Source: Novipirellula galeiformis (lineage in GTDB: Bacteria > Planctomycetota > Planctomycetia > Pirellulales > Pirellulaceae). From it: a DNA stretch of 64,000 bases. The stretch covers positions 145,764 to 209,763 of the forward strand of contig NZ_SJPT01000003.1 in assembly GCF_007860095.1 (NCBI RefSeq). Reading direction: 5' to 3'. A program made the translations under genes and the position numbers. The notes beneath the pieces are model-generated. The model was given only the letters and a program-made list of their open reading frames with translations, ran no database searches and had not been told where the DNA came from. Below are positions 45,132-54,429 of this stretch, in pieces (the first letter of the stretch is position 1; every line of letters begins with the position of its first letter).

Positions 45132-48100
45132 GTGAATTCGGACCACACGAGCGATACAGCCCACGTACCAGACGACCACTACGCCTTTGGTTCGTTACGC
45201 GAAGAATCCTACATTGCGCCCCACGAGGATGCGCCGACGACGCCCGACGCGTCGTCGTTGTTCGGTTCACAATCCTTCCGTGACGATTCACTCGAGGGCC
45301 AATACAGCTCGCTTGATGTCAGCGTGGGGCAGGTCTCATCGCTTTCCGCCTCGGGCACTAGCTTGTTGAGCAAGCCGATCGAAACCGATGCGATGGAGTT
45401 TCGCGTCATCACCGCAGGTTCGCCCGTTCGTCGTTTGCGATTGACGGGAAATCGCTACACGTTTGGAAGTGCCCACGGTTGCTCGATTCAACTCGGCGAT
45501 CGCACGTTGCGGCCGATGCACGCGGTATTGATCCGTGACGCCAATCGCATTCTCGTGCGCGCCTATTCGACTCCGATCGAAGTCAACCAAGTGCGAACCA
45601 CCGAGGCCACTTTGCTCGTTGGTGACGTGATGCGCATGGGCAATTATCAATTCGAATTGCTCGCGTCAACGAAAACAAGCGTCCCCTCGATCTCATCAGA
45701 TCGTTTTCAAAACCGCAGTGTCACCACTTCGATCGATTCGTTTAGCGACAAATCGGTGACGGACACACCGTTTGCTAAACGCGACGCGCATCCTCTTGGG
45801 CAACTCAACAGCACGATTGCCGCGGGGGTCTATCCACCCTCGAGCCCAACGCATGCGGGCCGTGATCTTCCTTCGAACGCGCCGATCGCCGAGGATACGG
45901 CATGGCGTGAACAACTGCGTCGTGAAGTTCAACAATGGCGAAAACGGCAGGAGGATTGTGAGCGACGCGAATCCCATTGCTCCGAACGTGAGCATCAACT
46001 TCGCGGCCGTGAGACGGAACTTTGGTCTCGTGCCGAAGACCTTTACAAACGTGAAGCACGACTGCTTACCGAAGAAACCAGTGCGCGATCGATTCAATCC
46101 AAGTATGAGCAAAAGCAAGCCGAAGTCGCTCGGCTTGTCGAAGAGAACGAAACGCATCAACGTAATTTCGCTAAACGTGAGCTCGAATTTCAAAGCCTCG
46201 AAGCGAACTATCGTCGTCAAGTCGAAGAGGCTTCGCGACAACTAACTCAGTCTCAAGAGCAGGCCAAAGCGGCGACCGATGCGATTCATCGCATGCGTGA
46301 GCAATTCAACACACTCAACGACCAGCTTGAGACGCTATCGGCCAACCAAGAAATCCTGACTCGCGAAGAAATTCAAAATCGCGAAGCGCATCAACGGATT
46401 CAACGCGAGCTCGAAGAATCACGCAACGATGCACTCCAAGAACACGCAAAAAGCGAACAGCGTCGCGCTGCAGCCGAATCGCGACTGGCCGAAGTCACCC
46501 ACGAGCTCGAAGCGATCCGCAGCCAACGCGAAGCAGAGCAACAGGCCGTAGCAGAGAGCGAAGTGCTCGCGCAACAACTGCGTGACCAAATCGAAGAATT
46601 GCAACAAGCCGTGTTCCGCGCCAGCGAAGAATCAACGGAACTACGCAACAACTATAGCGAAGCTCGCCAAACCATCGAGCGTCTCGAATCATTCGTTGCC
46701 GAAAGCGGATCGCGACACGAATCCGATCGCGGCAGTTGGAACGCCGAAGCAGACCAACTCAATCAATCGGTCGAAGCCTTGGCGATCGAGCTTGCCAACG
46801 CCCATCGCGAATTGGCGGAGTTGCGAGACGTCAACAATGATCTAAGCGATCGTATCGACGAATTGCAAACGCAACGGGACCACGCCCTGGCCGAAGTCCA
46901 AGTGCGTCCTACCTCCGAAGCGTTCGATTTGGTGTCCGCCGAACTCGGTGTCACCACCGACCAACTCAGCCGCATGCGAACCCAATACGAAGAAGCGATC
47001 GCTGAGCTTCAAAACTCGTTCAACGCTCCGGACGTCGTCGACCTCGCTTCGGCTTCCGACCCCGCTGAAGCTTCGTTGCGATCCCCATCACGAACCGACG
47101 ATGATTGCGTCGCGGGAGAGCCTCGTGCTCCTGAATCTTCGCTGGCTCCGGAATCTTCACTTGATTCACACGACATGCCACTCGCCGAGGAGCAACTCGT
47201 CGAGAGCCCGTCGGCGGATGTCCGAGAAGCGTTCCACGCCAGCGACGAAGGGAACGTTCGCGCACATCACGTTGAAACACCGCCATCGCTCACCGACATC
47301 GAAGGCGATCATGAAGCTTGGCCGACCTACGAAACAACGGAATCAACACGGGTTAGCGACCACAGCCAACCTGCTGCACCCGGTGAGCAAGCGCAATGGT
47401 TGATCGAGGAATCACTCGACAACGAGCCCACTTCGAACCTCGACGCGAGTGCGTCCTCGCTCGATGCCGTCGACGACGAAGCCGTTGACGACGATGCTCA
47501 AGTCGACGATGCCCAAGTCGACAACGTAGACCAACCGATCCGCGATGATTCAATCGCTGCACAAGATGATTCCGACGTCGAACATTCGCAGGAACATTCG
47601 CACGAGGATGATCGGAGGGCAGAAGATGCGTTGAGAGCAGATGCCTCGATCACCGCTGCTTCACGCGAAGAACTCACGCACGACGAGGGCGATTCGGCGA
47701 CCCACTGGGGCACTCCTTCGGAATCGTATGATCCCGTGGATCCGAACGCCGTATCGACGGCGGATCCCTACGATTCACCATCGGAAAATCAATGGGCTGC
47801 TCCATCGCAATTGCTCGACGATTCTGCGCCACAATCCTTCACCGACGAGCCCGCGATCGGTAGCATCGATGACTCCCTCGTCGACGCTGCAGACGAGTCA
47901 CACGTCACAGCCAGCAGCTGGTCAACTCCTTCACATCGTTTCGAAGACGAAGTCCAAGTCGACGAAGTCCAAGTTGACGAAGTAGCCGTCCACGAAGAAG
48001 TGGTCTCTGAGCAAGCTCCTTTCGACGAACCTCTCTCCTACGGCGAGATGGGCTCGTTGGCAAGCCAATTGATCCAAGATATCGAAGCGGAAAAGCTTGG

Positions 48101-49166
48101 TGAGGCCCCATTCGGTCATCACGACACCGACGGGTCACCGGAAGCGTCCGACGAAGAACGGATGCCGATTGACGCCACTGCGATGATGAACGGAGTTGCC
48201 GAAGAAGAAGCACTCGATGGTGAAGCGGAACTCGATGGCGAAGCGGAACGAGACGACCTCGACCCGCAGGCCCGCGACATGGAAGCGGTTGCAGAATCGA
48301 TCGAGCACACCCGTGCATGGACTTACTCGGACGATTTGACCCGCGACGACGATGACGTTGAATCGATGGACCAAGCGGACTCGGCTGCCGCGATCGACGA
48401 AGCGCATGCCGAGAACCACCAAGCGGATGACGCGGTGGTCTTGACCCATGATTCAACCTCGTCGACTAGCGACAACGCGCCCCAAGCCTCCTCGTCCGAC
48501 CCCGAGGAAGACGAAGATTCAATCGAAGCGTACATGAATCGATTGTTGAAGCGGGTCCACGGCGAATCAAATCAACCGCGAGAATCGAGCTCGGCAAACC
48601 TCTCCGCGAGCCCTGCTAATGCAACGCCATCCACGCTTTCCCCCAACCCAACGACGACTCTAGCGACAACGACCGCAACGGCATTAGCGACGGCCACGGA
48701 ACCGGAACAGCCCGATTTCATGGATGCCGACGAACCCATGGTCCCCCGTTCCCAGGCCCCGGAACGAACCAGCAACCTATCTGCGATGCGTGAATTAGCG
48801 AACCAGTCGGCTCGCAATGCCATCTCGCAAAGCACGCGTGTGCAAACGCGTGACACTCAGCTCAAAGCGATGTCCAAGTTCGCTCAAATGGGTGTCGCAT
48901 TGATTTGTGCCGCCGCGATGGTCTTTTTCACCACGTGGTCCCTTCGCTACGTTGCCGCGATTGCCATCGTGGTCATCGGCATTGTTTGTTTCAATGAAGG
49001 GCTCACCCTGCTAGCGGACGCCAAGAAGCGGCTACAGGCGATCGAGGCCGACGCCGCGCGTAAAGCGGAACAAGAGGCTCCAAGCGAAGAAGAACTCAAA
49101 GCCAAAGCGGAACTCGAAGCCAAACTTGAGGCGAAGCTTGACCGCGTGACCCAACCGAAGAAGTGA
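45132..49166 (+). CDS. FHA-like / coiled-coil / acidic / two-transmembrane protein of unknown role
   Basis: 1344 residues. The start is a GTG at 45132 with AAGGGA upstream; the frame is open earlier but not protein-like. Residues about 100-177 look like a forkhead-associated (FHA) domain: RLRLTGNRYTFGSAHGCSIQLGD..LRPMHAVL, with Arg/His kept in SRxHA-like position and Ser changed to Leu. About 258-626 is a long charged coiled coil. About 640-1140 is highly acidic and low in complexity, with repeats such as DEVQVDEVQVDE. Near residues 1250-1290 two transmembrane helices (FAQMGVALICAAAMVFFTTW, YVAAIAIVVIGIVCF) are followed by a basic/acidic helical tail. It therefore probably tethers a phosphothreonine-reader to the membrane through a long rod. 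The downstream DUF202 gene overlaps by 4 nt, suggesting a complex. The function is not known. Confidence 0.7.
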   Translation: MNSDHTSDTAHVPDDHYAFGSLREESYIAPHEDAPTTPDASSLFGSQSFRDDSLEGQYSSLDVSVGQVSSLSASGTSLLSKPIETDAMEFRVITAGSPVRRLRLTGNRYTFGSAHGCSIQLGDRTLRPMHAVLIRDANRILVRAYSTPIEVNQVRTTEATLLVGDVMRMGNYQFELLASTKTSVPSISSDRFQNRSVTTSIDSFSDKSVTDTPFAKRDAHPLGQLNSTIAAGVYPPSSPTHAGRDLPSNAPIAEDTAWREQLRREVQQWRKRQEDCERRESHCSEREHQLRGRETELWSRAEDLYKREARLLTEETSARSIQSKYEQKQAEVARLVEENETHQRNFAKRELEFQSLEANYRRQVEEASRQLTQSQEQAKAATDAIHRMREQFNTLNDQLETLSANQEILTREEIQNREAHQRIQRELEESRNDALQEHAKSEQRRAAAESRLAEVTHELEAIRSQREAEQQAVAESEVLAQQLRDQIEELQQAVFRASEESTELRNNYSEARQTIERLESFVAESGSRHESDRGSWNAEADQLNQSVEALAIELANAHRELAELRDVNNDLSDRIDELQTQRDHALAEVQVRPTSEAFDLVSAELGVTTDQLSRMRTQYEEAIAELQNSFNAPDVVDLASASDPAEASLRSPSRTDDDCVAGEPRAPESSLAPESSLDSHDMPLAEEQLVESPSADVREAFHASDEGNVRAHHVETPPSLTDIEGDHEAWPTYETTESTRVSDHSQPAAPGEQAQWLIEESLDNEPTSNLDASASSLDAVDDEAVDDDAQVDDAQVDNVDQPIRDDSIAAQDDSDVEHSQEHSHEDDRRAEDALRADASITAASREELTHDEGDSATHWGTPSESYDPVDPNAVSTADPYDSPSENQWAAPSQLLDDSAPQSFTDEPAIGSIDDSLVDAADESHVTASSWSTPSHRFEDEVQVDEVQVDEVAVHEEVVSEQAPFDEPLSYGEMGSLASQLIQDIEAEKLGEAPFGHHDTDGSPEASDEERMPIDATAMMNGVAEEEALDGEAELDGEAERDDLDPQARDMEAVAESIEHTRAWTYSDDLTRDDDDVESMDQADSAAAIDEAHAENHQADDAVVLTHDSTSSTSDNAPQASSSDPEEDEDSIEAYMNRLLKRVHGESNQPRESSSANLSASPANATPSTLSPNPTTTLATTTATALATATEPEQPDFMDADEPMVPRSQAPERTSNLSAMRELANQSARNAISQSTRVQTRDTQLKAMSKFAQMGVALICAAAMVFFTTWSLRYVAAIAIVVIGIVCFNEGLTLLADAKKRLQAIEADAARKAEQEAPSEEELKAKAELEAKLEAKLDRVTQPKK

Positions 49167-49414
49167 TCTGTGTGGACAAGCAAACGAGCAGCGAAGACCT
49201 GAATTTAATTCGCACCGACCTCGCCAATGAGCGAACCTTGTTGGCTTACGGCCGAACCGCACTGATGGTGGCGGGAACCGGAGTCTCGGTCTTAAAGTTC
49301 TTTTCCGAGATGCTGTACTATCAAATCATCGGCTGGTCTTTGATTGCGATTGGGCTGATCATCGGCGTCATCGGGGCGGAGAGATTCGTAAGACTCAGTC
49401 GCCGATTGCACTGA
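49163..49414 (+). CDS. DUF202 family small membrane protein
   Basis: 83-residue integral membrane protein. The conserved DUF202 N-terminal motif is LANERTLLAYGRTALM, followed by two hydrophobic helices (about 32-48 and 53-72, VAGTGVSVLKFF and IIGWSLIAIGLIIGVIG). The GTG start overlaps the stop of the upstream FHA/coiled-coil gene by four bases, so translation is probably coupled. A GTG four codons in is an alternative start. The family function is unknown in general. The fixed neighbour with its own two membrane helices suggests they form one membrane complex. The gene ends inside a 17-bp tandem repeat. Confidence 0.8.
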   Translation: MICVDKQTSSEDLNLIRTDLANERTLLAYGRTALMVAGTGVSVLKFFSEMLYYQIIGWSLIAIGLIIGVIGAERFVRLSRRLH

Positions 49415-49463
49415 GCCCGCCTTGCGGTTGAGCCTGTCCTGCCGTTGAGCCCGTCTTGCCGTT
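49413..49463. repeat. 17-bp tandem repeat at the end of the DUF202 gene
   Basis: Three imperfect copies: gagcccgccttgcggtt, gagcctgtcctgccgtt, gagcccgtcttgccgtt. The stop codon is in copy one. Confidence 0.9.
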
Positions 49464-49551
49464 GAGTTCCGAGACCCACCGTACTCCCGCGGCGCGCGGG
49501 GGTCGTGAACGGACCACGCGACGCCAGCATGCGCTGCGTTACCACAAACCG

Positions 49552-50628
49552 TTACAACAAGCCGTCGAGCCCGCGTTCTCTCAGTGCTTTCGCGACCTCA
49601 CGCACCCGTTCTTCGGCATGTTTCGGTGCAACCAAGGTCGCATCGGGGGTTTGCACGACAATCAAGTCATCGACGTCGATGGTCACCACCGTGTGGCCTT
49701 CGTGGGTGTGCACGATACAGCCTTGAGTGTCGATCCCAACGTGCGAACCAACGACGGTATTGCCATCGGCATCCGGTGAGTGCAAGCGAGTCAAGGCTTG
49801 CCAACTGCCGACATCATCCCAAGGAAACTCCGCCTCGATCACCACCACGTTGGGGTACTGTTCCATCACGGCATAGTCGATTGATTTCCCTTGGATCGCC
49901 GCAAATTCATGTTCCAAGGTCTCGGCGTAATCGTCTTTTCCGATTCGCTCCGCGATTGCCGCGATGTGCGCATACATCTCAGGTTCGTTTTTCTGCAACG
50001 CCTCAAGAATGGTGGATGCCCGCCAGAGGAAAATGCCACTGTTCCAATAAAACGATCCTGCATCGAGGTAGCGTTGTGCCGTTTCCGCATCGGGTTTTTC
50101 GCGGAACTGCTCGACCGCGAAAGCGGATGCTCCGGGTGACTCGATGGCGTCACCGCGTTGCACATAGCCGAACGACTCCGCCGCATAGGTGGGGCGAATG
50201 CCGTAGGTCACGATCCGCGTCGGATCTTGCTTGATCAAGGCTTCGCCAGCGGTAATCGCCTGCTGGAACGCCTGCTCGGACGCGATCACATGGTCCGATG
50301 GCATGACCACCATAATCGCATCATTGTCTTCGTGATAAACAAGCGCGGCCGCCAACCCAACACAGGGGGCGGTATCACGTTTGCACGGTTCACCGACGAT
50401 GTTTTTGGCCGGCAAGGCGGGCAACTGCTCCGCGATGGCATCGACCAAAATCTTGTTGGTGACAATCATTTGGCGTGACGCAGGAACGAGATCGCCCAGC
50501 CGATCGACGGTGGATTGCAACATCGTCCGATCACCGTGCAACGAGAGCAACTGTTTGGGACGCAGCGTCCGACTGGCTGGCCAAAAACGTGTTCCGCTAC
50601 CACCCGCCATGATCACAGCATGAAGCAT
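49552..50628 (-). CDS. manC: Mannose-1-phosphate guanylyltransferase
   Basis: 358-residue nucleotidyltransferase that makes GDP-mannose from GTP and mannose 1-phosphate in the cytoplasm. The sugar-nucleotide signature GGSGTRFWPASR with RPKQ, plus the conserved MVVMPSDHVI, PCKRDTAPCVGLA and NSGIFLWR segments, are intact. It lacks the C-terminal phosphomannose isomerase domain found in longer AlgA/ManC proteins, so it is the monofunctional type. It is separate from the polysaccharide cluster but in the same window, and GDP-mannose is a likely donor for its glycosyltransferases. It ends in a region convergent with the DUF202 gene. Confidence 0.92.
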   Translation of the reverse strand: MLHAVIMAGGSGTRFWPASRTLRPKQLLSLHGDRTMLQSTVDRLGDLVPASRQMIVTNKILVDAIAEQLPALPAKNIVGEPCKRDTAPCVGLAAALVYHEDNDAIMVVMPSDHVIASEQAFQQAITAGEALIKQDPTRIVTYGIRPTYAAESFGYVQRGDAIESPGASAFAVEQFREKPDAETAQRYLDAGSFYWNSGIFLWRASTILEALQKNEPEMYAHIAAIAERIGKDDYAETLEHEFAAIQGKSIDYAVMEQYPNVVVIEAEFPWDDVGSWQALTRLHSPDADGNTVVGSHVGIDTQGCIVHTHEGHTVVTIDVDDLIVVQTPDATLVAPKHAEERVREVAKALRERGLDGLL

Positions 50629-50762
50629 GATTCGTTTCTCGTCTCTGTTGAAGGATTCATCGGTAACAAATTTACGTTTTCGTCAACGCGAAGTTGAAAT
50701 TGGTCTGACAGCGTAGACCAATCGCGGCCGTAATGAAACGCCACCGCATTTTTCAAATCCAC

Positions 50763-52073
50763 TCAGGGCATTGCTCCTAGCGTATCGCCCAACACGGTGA
50801 TTGCCCAATCCGCGACCGGATTCAACCGCCTCGCCTGCGCGGCATCGGGCACAAAGATTCGCACGTCATTTTGATCAAGCTGTTGTAGATCGAGCGACGC
50901 GGCGCACCGCCATTCACGCTCTTGAGTCCAATCATACGTGGTTCCTTTGGCTTGAAAACGATATCGATCTTCCGACGCAAGCTGCTGACGATCCTTAGGG
51001 TCACCGTAGATCACTGGCTTGATCCCGATCCGCTTGGCGGCTGAGAGCCGAATGGCGATCCCATACGGCTCGTCGTCCCAGCGACCAAGGTGCGCACGAA
51101 ATTTGCGACGCCGCAAACGGTCCACCAAGGGCACCTCCGAAAAACAAACGACCGGATACTGCTTCGCACTCGTGATCGCACTGGCGACGATCACGCCACT
51201 ACGAACGATCCGCGCCAGCGACTCGAGTGGACCACGATTCCACTCGCAATCAATCCCTGCGGCAGGTCCACTTAACAATAAATCATCCTGATATTGATGT
51301 TCGCTCTGTCCGGGCCACGAACCAACACAGCGGCGTGTCGTGTGCGTCAACCATTCCCCATCGGAGCGAATCCAATCTTGGTCATGATGGATCAGCGTCG
51401 TCGGGACGACAGGTTCGGGAACAGCCTCCTGTACGCATTTCAATCGCGATACATACCAACCGATCGCCCCGGCGGCAATCAACTCCATTGCTGCGGAAGG
51501 TTGCCCAGGGATCACCGCGACGCGTGTCGAGGTATCGTGTAGTGTTTGAATCCGAGCTCTTAAACAGGCATCAATCGTCCCGCCACGTCGAACGTAAACT
51601 CCATCCACTTGATCCGCGATCGCAATCGTCACCGCGTCGCGTGAGAGCGAATCCGATGACTCGATAATACAGGGCTCGCGGTGGAGTGTTTGCGTGACTG
51701 CGCCGCGTCCCTGTTTCCTGTTGACGCATAACGTGGTGACCGGCACGTGGAAAAGCTCCGCAGCGCGAGTGACAAGCGGTTCGATCGCCGAGCCAGCCGC
51801 AACCAACACATTCGCCTGACGATGACGAAGTTCAAGCATCCGACGTGAGAGAAGTCGACAGACGCACAGGTGCAATTGGGGATCGCGACCGAGCCGGCTG
51901 GACGTGATCGCGACCAAAGAGGTCGCGTGGGAAAGCATTTGCGGATTTGAAATGGTCAGCGACGCAGGCGAGATTCCCGCGCACAGCTCAAGCCGATGCA
52001 GTCGCTGCTCAAAAAACGGGGGTAATTCGTCGACCACGTCGCCACGACCTCGGGCACGATTCGCAAAATTCAA
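50763..52073 (-). CDS. Unrecognised two-domain protein: Rossmann/SLOG-like N half, VCFSE...EREW C half
   Basis: 436 residues as called from TTG 52073; a GTG at 52037 preceded by GAGGT may be the real start. I do not recognise a named family. The N-terminal half (about 20-215) has alternating beta/alpha stretches with gly/ser turns (VLVAAGSAIEPLVTRAAELF, DQVDGVYVRRGGTIDACLRAR, TRVAVIP) that look like a SLOG/DprA-type nucleotide-binding fold. The C-terminal half (about 240-420) has spaced motifs YPVVCFSEVPL, EPYGIAIRL, KPVIYGD and EREWR. Such a Glu-Arg-Glu-Trp end occurs in uncharacterised enzyme-like domains, some linked with ADP-ribosyl chemistry. Both halves are my inference. It stands alone on the minus strand and has no membrane or signal segment, so it is probably cytoplasmic. 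Confidence 0.55.
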   Translation of the reverse strand: MNFANRARGRGDVVDELPPFFEQRLHRLELCAGISPASLTISNPQMLSHATSLVAITSSRLGRDPQLHLCVCRLLSRRMLELRHRQANVLVAAGSAIEPLVTRAAELFHVPVTTLCVNRKQGRGAVTQTLHREPCIIESSDSLSRDAVTIAIADQVDGVYVRRGGTIDACLRARIQTLHDTSTRVAVIPGQPSAAMELIAAGAIGWYVSRLKCVQEAVPEPVVPTTLIHHDQDWIRSDGEWLTHTTRRCVGSWPGQSEHQYQDDLLLSGPAAGIDCEWNRGPLESLARIVRSGVIVASAITSAKQYPVVCFSEVPLVDRLRRRKFRAHLGRWDDEPYGIAIRLSAAKRIGIKPVIYGDPKDRQQLASEDRYRFQAKGTTYDWTQEREWRCAASLDLQQLDQNDVRIFVPDAAQARRLNPVADWAITVLGDTLGAMP

Positions 52074-52353
52074 ACGACGAGCTTGTAATACAAACGTAAT
52101 CTTAATGGATCCTTGGCCGCCCAGGGTTGCTCCATCCCAGGTCGGGCGGGGACAATCGGTTCACAGCGATGCCTCGCGACCATCGCCCCCTTGGTGAGTC
52201 GCAGCGTCTCTGCCCCCCCCCAAAAATGCATGCGTTCCCACTTTGCCGGTTGAATCGATTTTCCGAGTCTTTAGGATTTGCTAGCGACACGATTCACAAC
52301 GTTCGAATCCTGAGTTCGTTTCCCTTTGCCCCCTGAATTATTCCGAGCACCCT

Positions 52354-53271
52354 ATGAAAGCCATTCTTTACTCCCTGATTGCCTTTGCTTTCGGTCTGTT
52401 CACAGGCCCACTGAGTGCCAACGATCCCGCGTTGACTCCCACGACCGATGCGATCGTGAACATATGGCCCAACAATCCGCCGGCCTGGACTCCTCCTACA
52501 CAAGCCGAGGGGAATACCAGCAATGCGAAGAGCCGCAACGTTGCTGGCAGACCCGTGATCCGTATCGGCAATGTCGCCCAGCCCCAACTTCACGTTTTCC
52601 ACGCCAAAGCGGAGCTGAAATCCGATACCACGATCGTGGTGTGTCCTGGCGGCGGTTATTCGATTTTGGCCTGGGATCTCGAAGGGACCGAGATCGCCCA
52701 ACGGCTGCAAGACATCGGGGTCACCGCCGTCGTGTTGAAGTACCGTGTTCCAACGGGCGGCGAAGACGAACGTTGGAAAGCCCCCGTCCAAGACATCCAG
52801 CGATCGATCAGCATGATTCGGGCTGGTGCAGTCCAAGGCGTTCCGAATACGCGAGTCGGCGTGCTCGGATTTTCCGCAGGCGGAAACGCATCGGCCCGAG
52901 CAGCCACAGCCAGCCAACGCATGTACGAAGCGATGGACGTGAATGACCAGCAAGACTTTGTCCCCGATTTCGCGGTCCTAGTGTACCCCGCTTGGATTGT
53001 GGAAAAGGACAACCCTTCAAAATTGATCGACGACATTAAAGTCACCGACCACACACCGCCCATGTTTTTTGCTCACGCACGCAACGACGGCATTACCTGT
53101 TTGGGAAGCGTAACGTTGTTCAGTGAACTTCAAAGACGCGGAATCAATAGCGCGTTGCATATTTTCGGAAGTGGTGGTCATGGTTTTGGTTCGCGCCGAA
53201 ATGACCAAGAAACCGATGCATGGCCCGAACTTCTTACTCTTTGGATGCGTGACCTGGAATGGATCAAGTGA
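52354..53271 (+). CDS. Exported alpha/beta hydrolase (esterase/acetyl-xylan-esterase-like)
   Basis: 305-residue secreted hydrolase. The signal peptide is MKAILYSLIAFAFGLFTGPLSA. The alpha/beta core has a CPGGGY oxyanion region, the nucleophile elbow GFSAGG (a Ser), an acid in HARNDG and a catalytic His in GSGGHGFG, so the triad is complete. This pattern matches planctomycete and Bacteroidetes esterases that deacetylate plant or algal polysaccharides, but the substrate is not settled. The stop overlaps the next gene (hemolysin-III-like) by 13 bases on the same strand, which suggests co-transcription. Confidence 0.85.
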   Translation: MKAILYSLIAFAFGLFTGPLSANDPALTPTTDAIVNIWPNNPPAWTPPTQAEGNTSNAKSRNVAGRPVIRIGNVAQPQLHVFHAKAELKSDTTIVVCPGGGYSILAWDLEGTEIAQRLQDIGVTAVVLKYRVPTGGEDERWKAPVQDIQRSISMIRAGAVQGVPNTRVGVLGFSAGGNASARAATASQRMYEAMDVNDQQDFVPDFAVLVYPAWIVEKDNPSKLIDDIKVTDHTPPMFFAHARNDGITCLGSVTLFSELQRRGINSALHIFGSGGHGFGSRRNDQETDAWPELLTLWMRDLEWIK

Positions 53272-53924
53272 ATTTTAAGGAAACCACCACGCTCGACCTT
53301 GGTGACGCTCCAATCAAATTGGACCAGGAGTGGGCGAACGCGCTGACCCATGGGATCGCCGCGGTGATCTCGGCGATCGCGGCAGTGTTCTTAGTGCGAG
53401 AAACCATCAACGTCAGCCAAGGGGCCGCGATCGCCTGTACCGCTTACATGGCATCGGTGATTGGGACGTTTGTCTCATCCACGTTGTCACACATGATTTT
53501 ACGCCAACCGATGCTCGACCATTTGCGAGCGTGGGACCAGGCGATGATTTACACCATGATTTCGGGAACCTACACGCCGATCGTCTATGCGTATGCCCCC
53601 GACGGAGTTCGCCAACCGTTATTGATTGCGATTTGGGTTGCCGCAGCGATCGGTTTTTTCGGCAAAGTCCTACTCCGACACCGCGTCAATTCAATTGGAA
53701 CGGTATCGTATTTGTTACTCGGATGGTTGCCTGCGATTCCCTTGGCGGGTTATGTCCCATCCGCTCTGGTGACATCCATGATCGCGGGCGGGGTGCTGTA
53801 TTCGATCGGAGTCGTGCTGTTGATCAACGACTCCAAAATCAGATACCTTCACGCGGGTTGGCACCTCTTCGTCATGCTCGCAGCGACCTGTCACTTCCTG
53901 GGCATTTGGTGGTACACGTTTTAA
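53259..53924 (+). CDS. Hemolysin III / YqfA-type seven-transmembrane protein
   Basis: 221-residue integral membrane protein of the hemolysin III / PAQR family. Seven hydrophobic helices are visible. Conserved positions include ALTHGIAA near the start, STLSHMIL, WDQAMIYTMISGTYTPI and a C-terminal H..WHLFV....ATCHF, which in PAQR proteins bind metal. The bacterial role is not settled (membrane or lipid homeostasis). It is overlapped by the upstream esterase by 13 bases, so the two are probably translated from one message. The stop lies 27 nt before an 18-bp tandem repeat that runs into the 3' end of the convergent ArsR gene. Confidence 0.88.
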   Translation: MDQVNFKETTTLDLGDAPIKLDQEWANALTHGIAAVISAIAAVFLVRETINVSQGAAIACTAYMASVIGTFVSSTLSHMILRQPMLDHLRAWDQAMIYTMISGTYTPIVYAYAPDGVRQPLLIAIWVAAAIGFFGKVLLRHRVNSIGTVSYLLLGWLPAIPLAGYVPSALVTSMIAGGVLYSIGVVLLINDSKIRYLHAGWHLFVMLAATCHFLGIWWYTF

Positions 53925-53950
53925 ACCCGTCACGTTTCAGCGGCCAAACC

Positions 53951-54002
53951 CGCCTCGGCTAGCCCCCTCGCCTCGGTTAGCCCCCTCGCCTCGGTTAGCC
54001 CT
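53951..54002. repeat. 18-bp tandem repeat between hemolysin-III and arsR-like genes
   Basis: cgcctcggctagccccct, cgcctcggttagccccct and a shortened third copy ending at 54002. The third copy overlaps the C-terminal end of the ArsR-like gene. Confidence 0.9.
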
Positions 54003-54429
54003 GCGAGCCTGATTCCGCGGGACCTTGCGGCTGCAAAAATCGCCCCTCGATACACGCCATTAACTGCTTCAAGTGTGGCTCGGCAACTTCGTAGTAAACC
54101 CGCCGCCCTTCACGCTCGCTGGTAAAGAACCCGCATCGCTGCATCAACCGCAGATGCTCCGAAGCGACGTTGTCGGGGATCTCACAATCGGCGGCCAATT
54201 CTCCCACGGTGTAGCGTCCCGCGAGCAACAATTGGATCATCCGCAAACGAACCGGATGCGCGATGATCTTCAAACACTCCGCCGCTTCTGTAAATGCCGA
54301 TGTCCCCGCGTTGTTTTTTGCAGCTCCCCTGCGATTCGTCATCAATCGAGGGGGCGTGGTCCGAGACGCCGCCGCTTCAGCGGTGGCGGATTGGGTGGCC
54401 GCGATTCGCGATGTTTTCTTGCTTTTCAT
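53995..54429 (-). CDS. ArsR-family transcriptional regulator
   Basis: 144-residue DNA-binding regulator. An N-terminal flexible Ser/Thr/Ala-rich extension of about 45 residues precedes a winged helix-turn-helix of ArsR type (LKIIAHPVRLRMIQLLLAGRY...VGELAADCEIPDNVASEHLRLMQRCGF, then a wing with EGRRVYYEVAEP). There is no ELCVCDL cysteine metal site, so it may sense something other than arsenic. A GGAGAGG Shine-Dalgarno eight bases before the ATG fixes the start at 54429. The last bases lie in a tandem repeat. Its target is not known; the nearest candidates are the esterase/hemolysin-III pair and the divergent HEAT-like gene. Confidence 0.88.
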   Translation of the reverse strand: MKSKKTSRIAATQSATAEAAASRTTPPRLMTNRRGAAKNNAGTSAFTEAAECLKIIAHPVRLRMIQLLLAGRYTVGELAADCEIPDNVASEHLRLMQRCGFFTSEREGRRVYYEVAEPHLKQLMACIEGRFLQPQGPAESGSQG

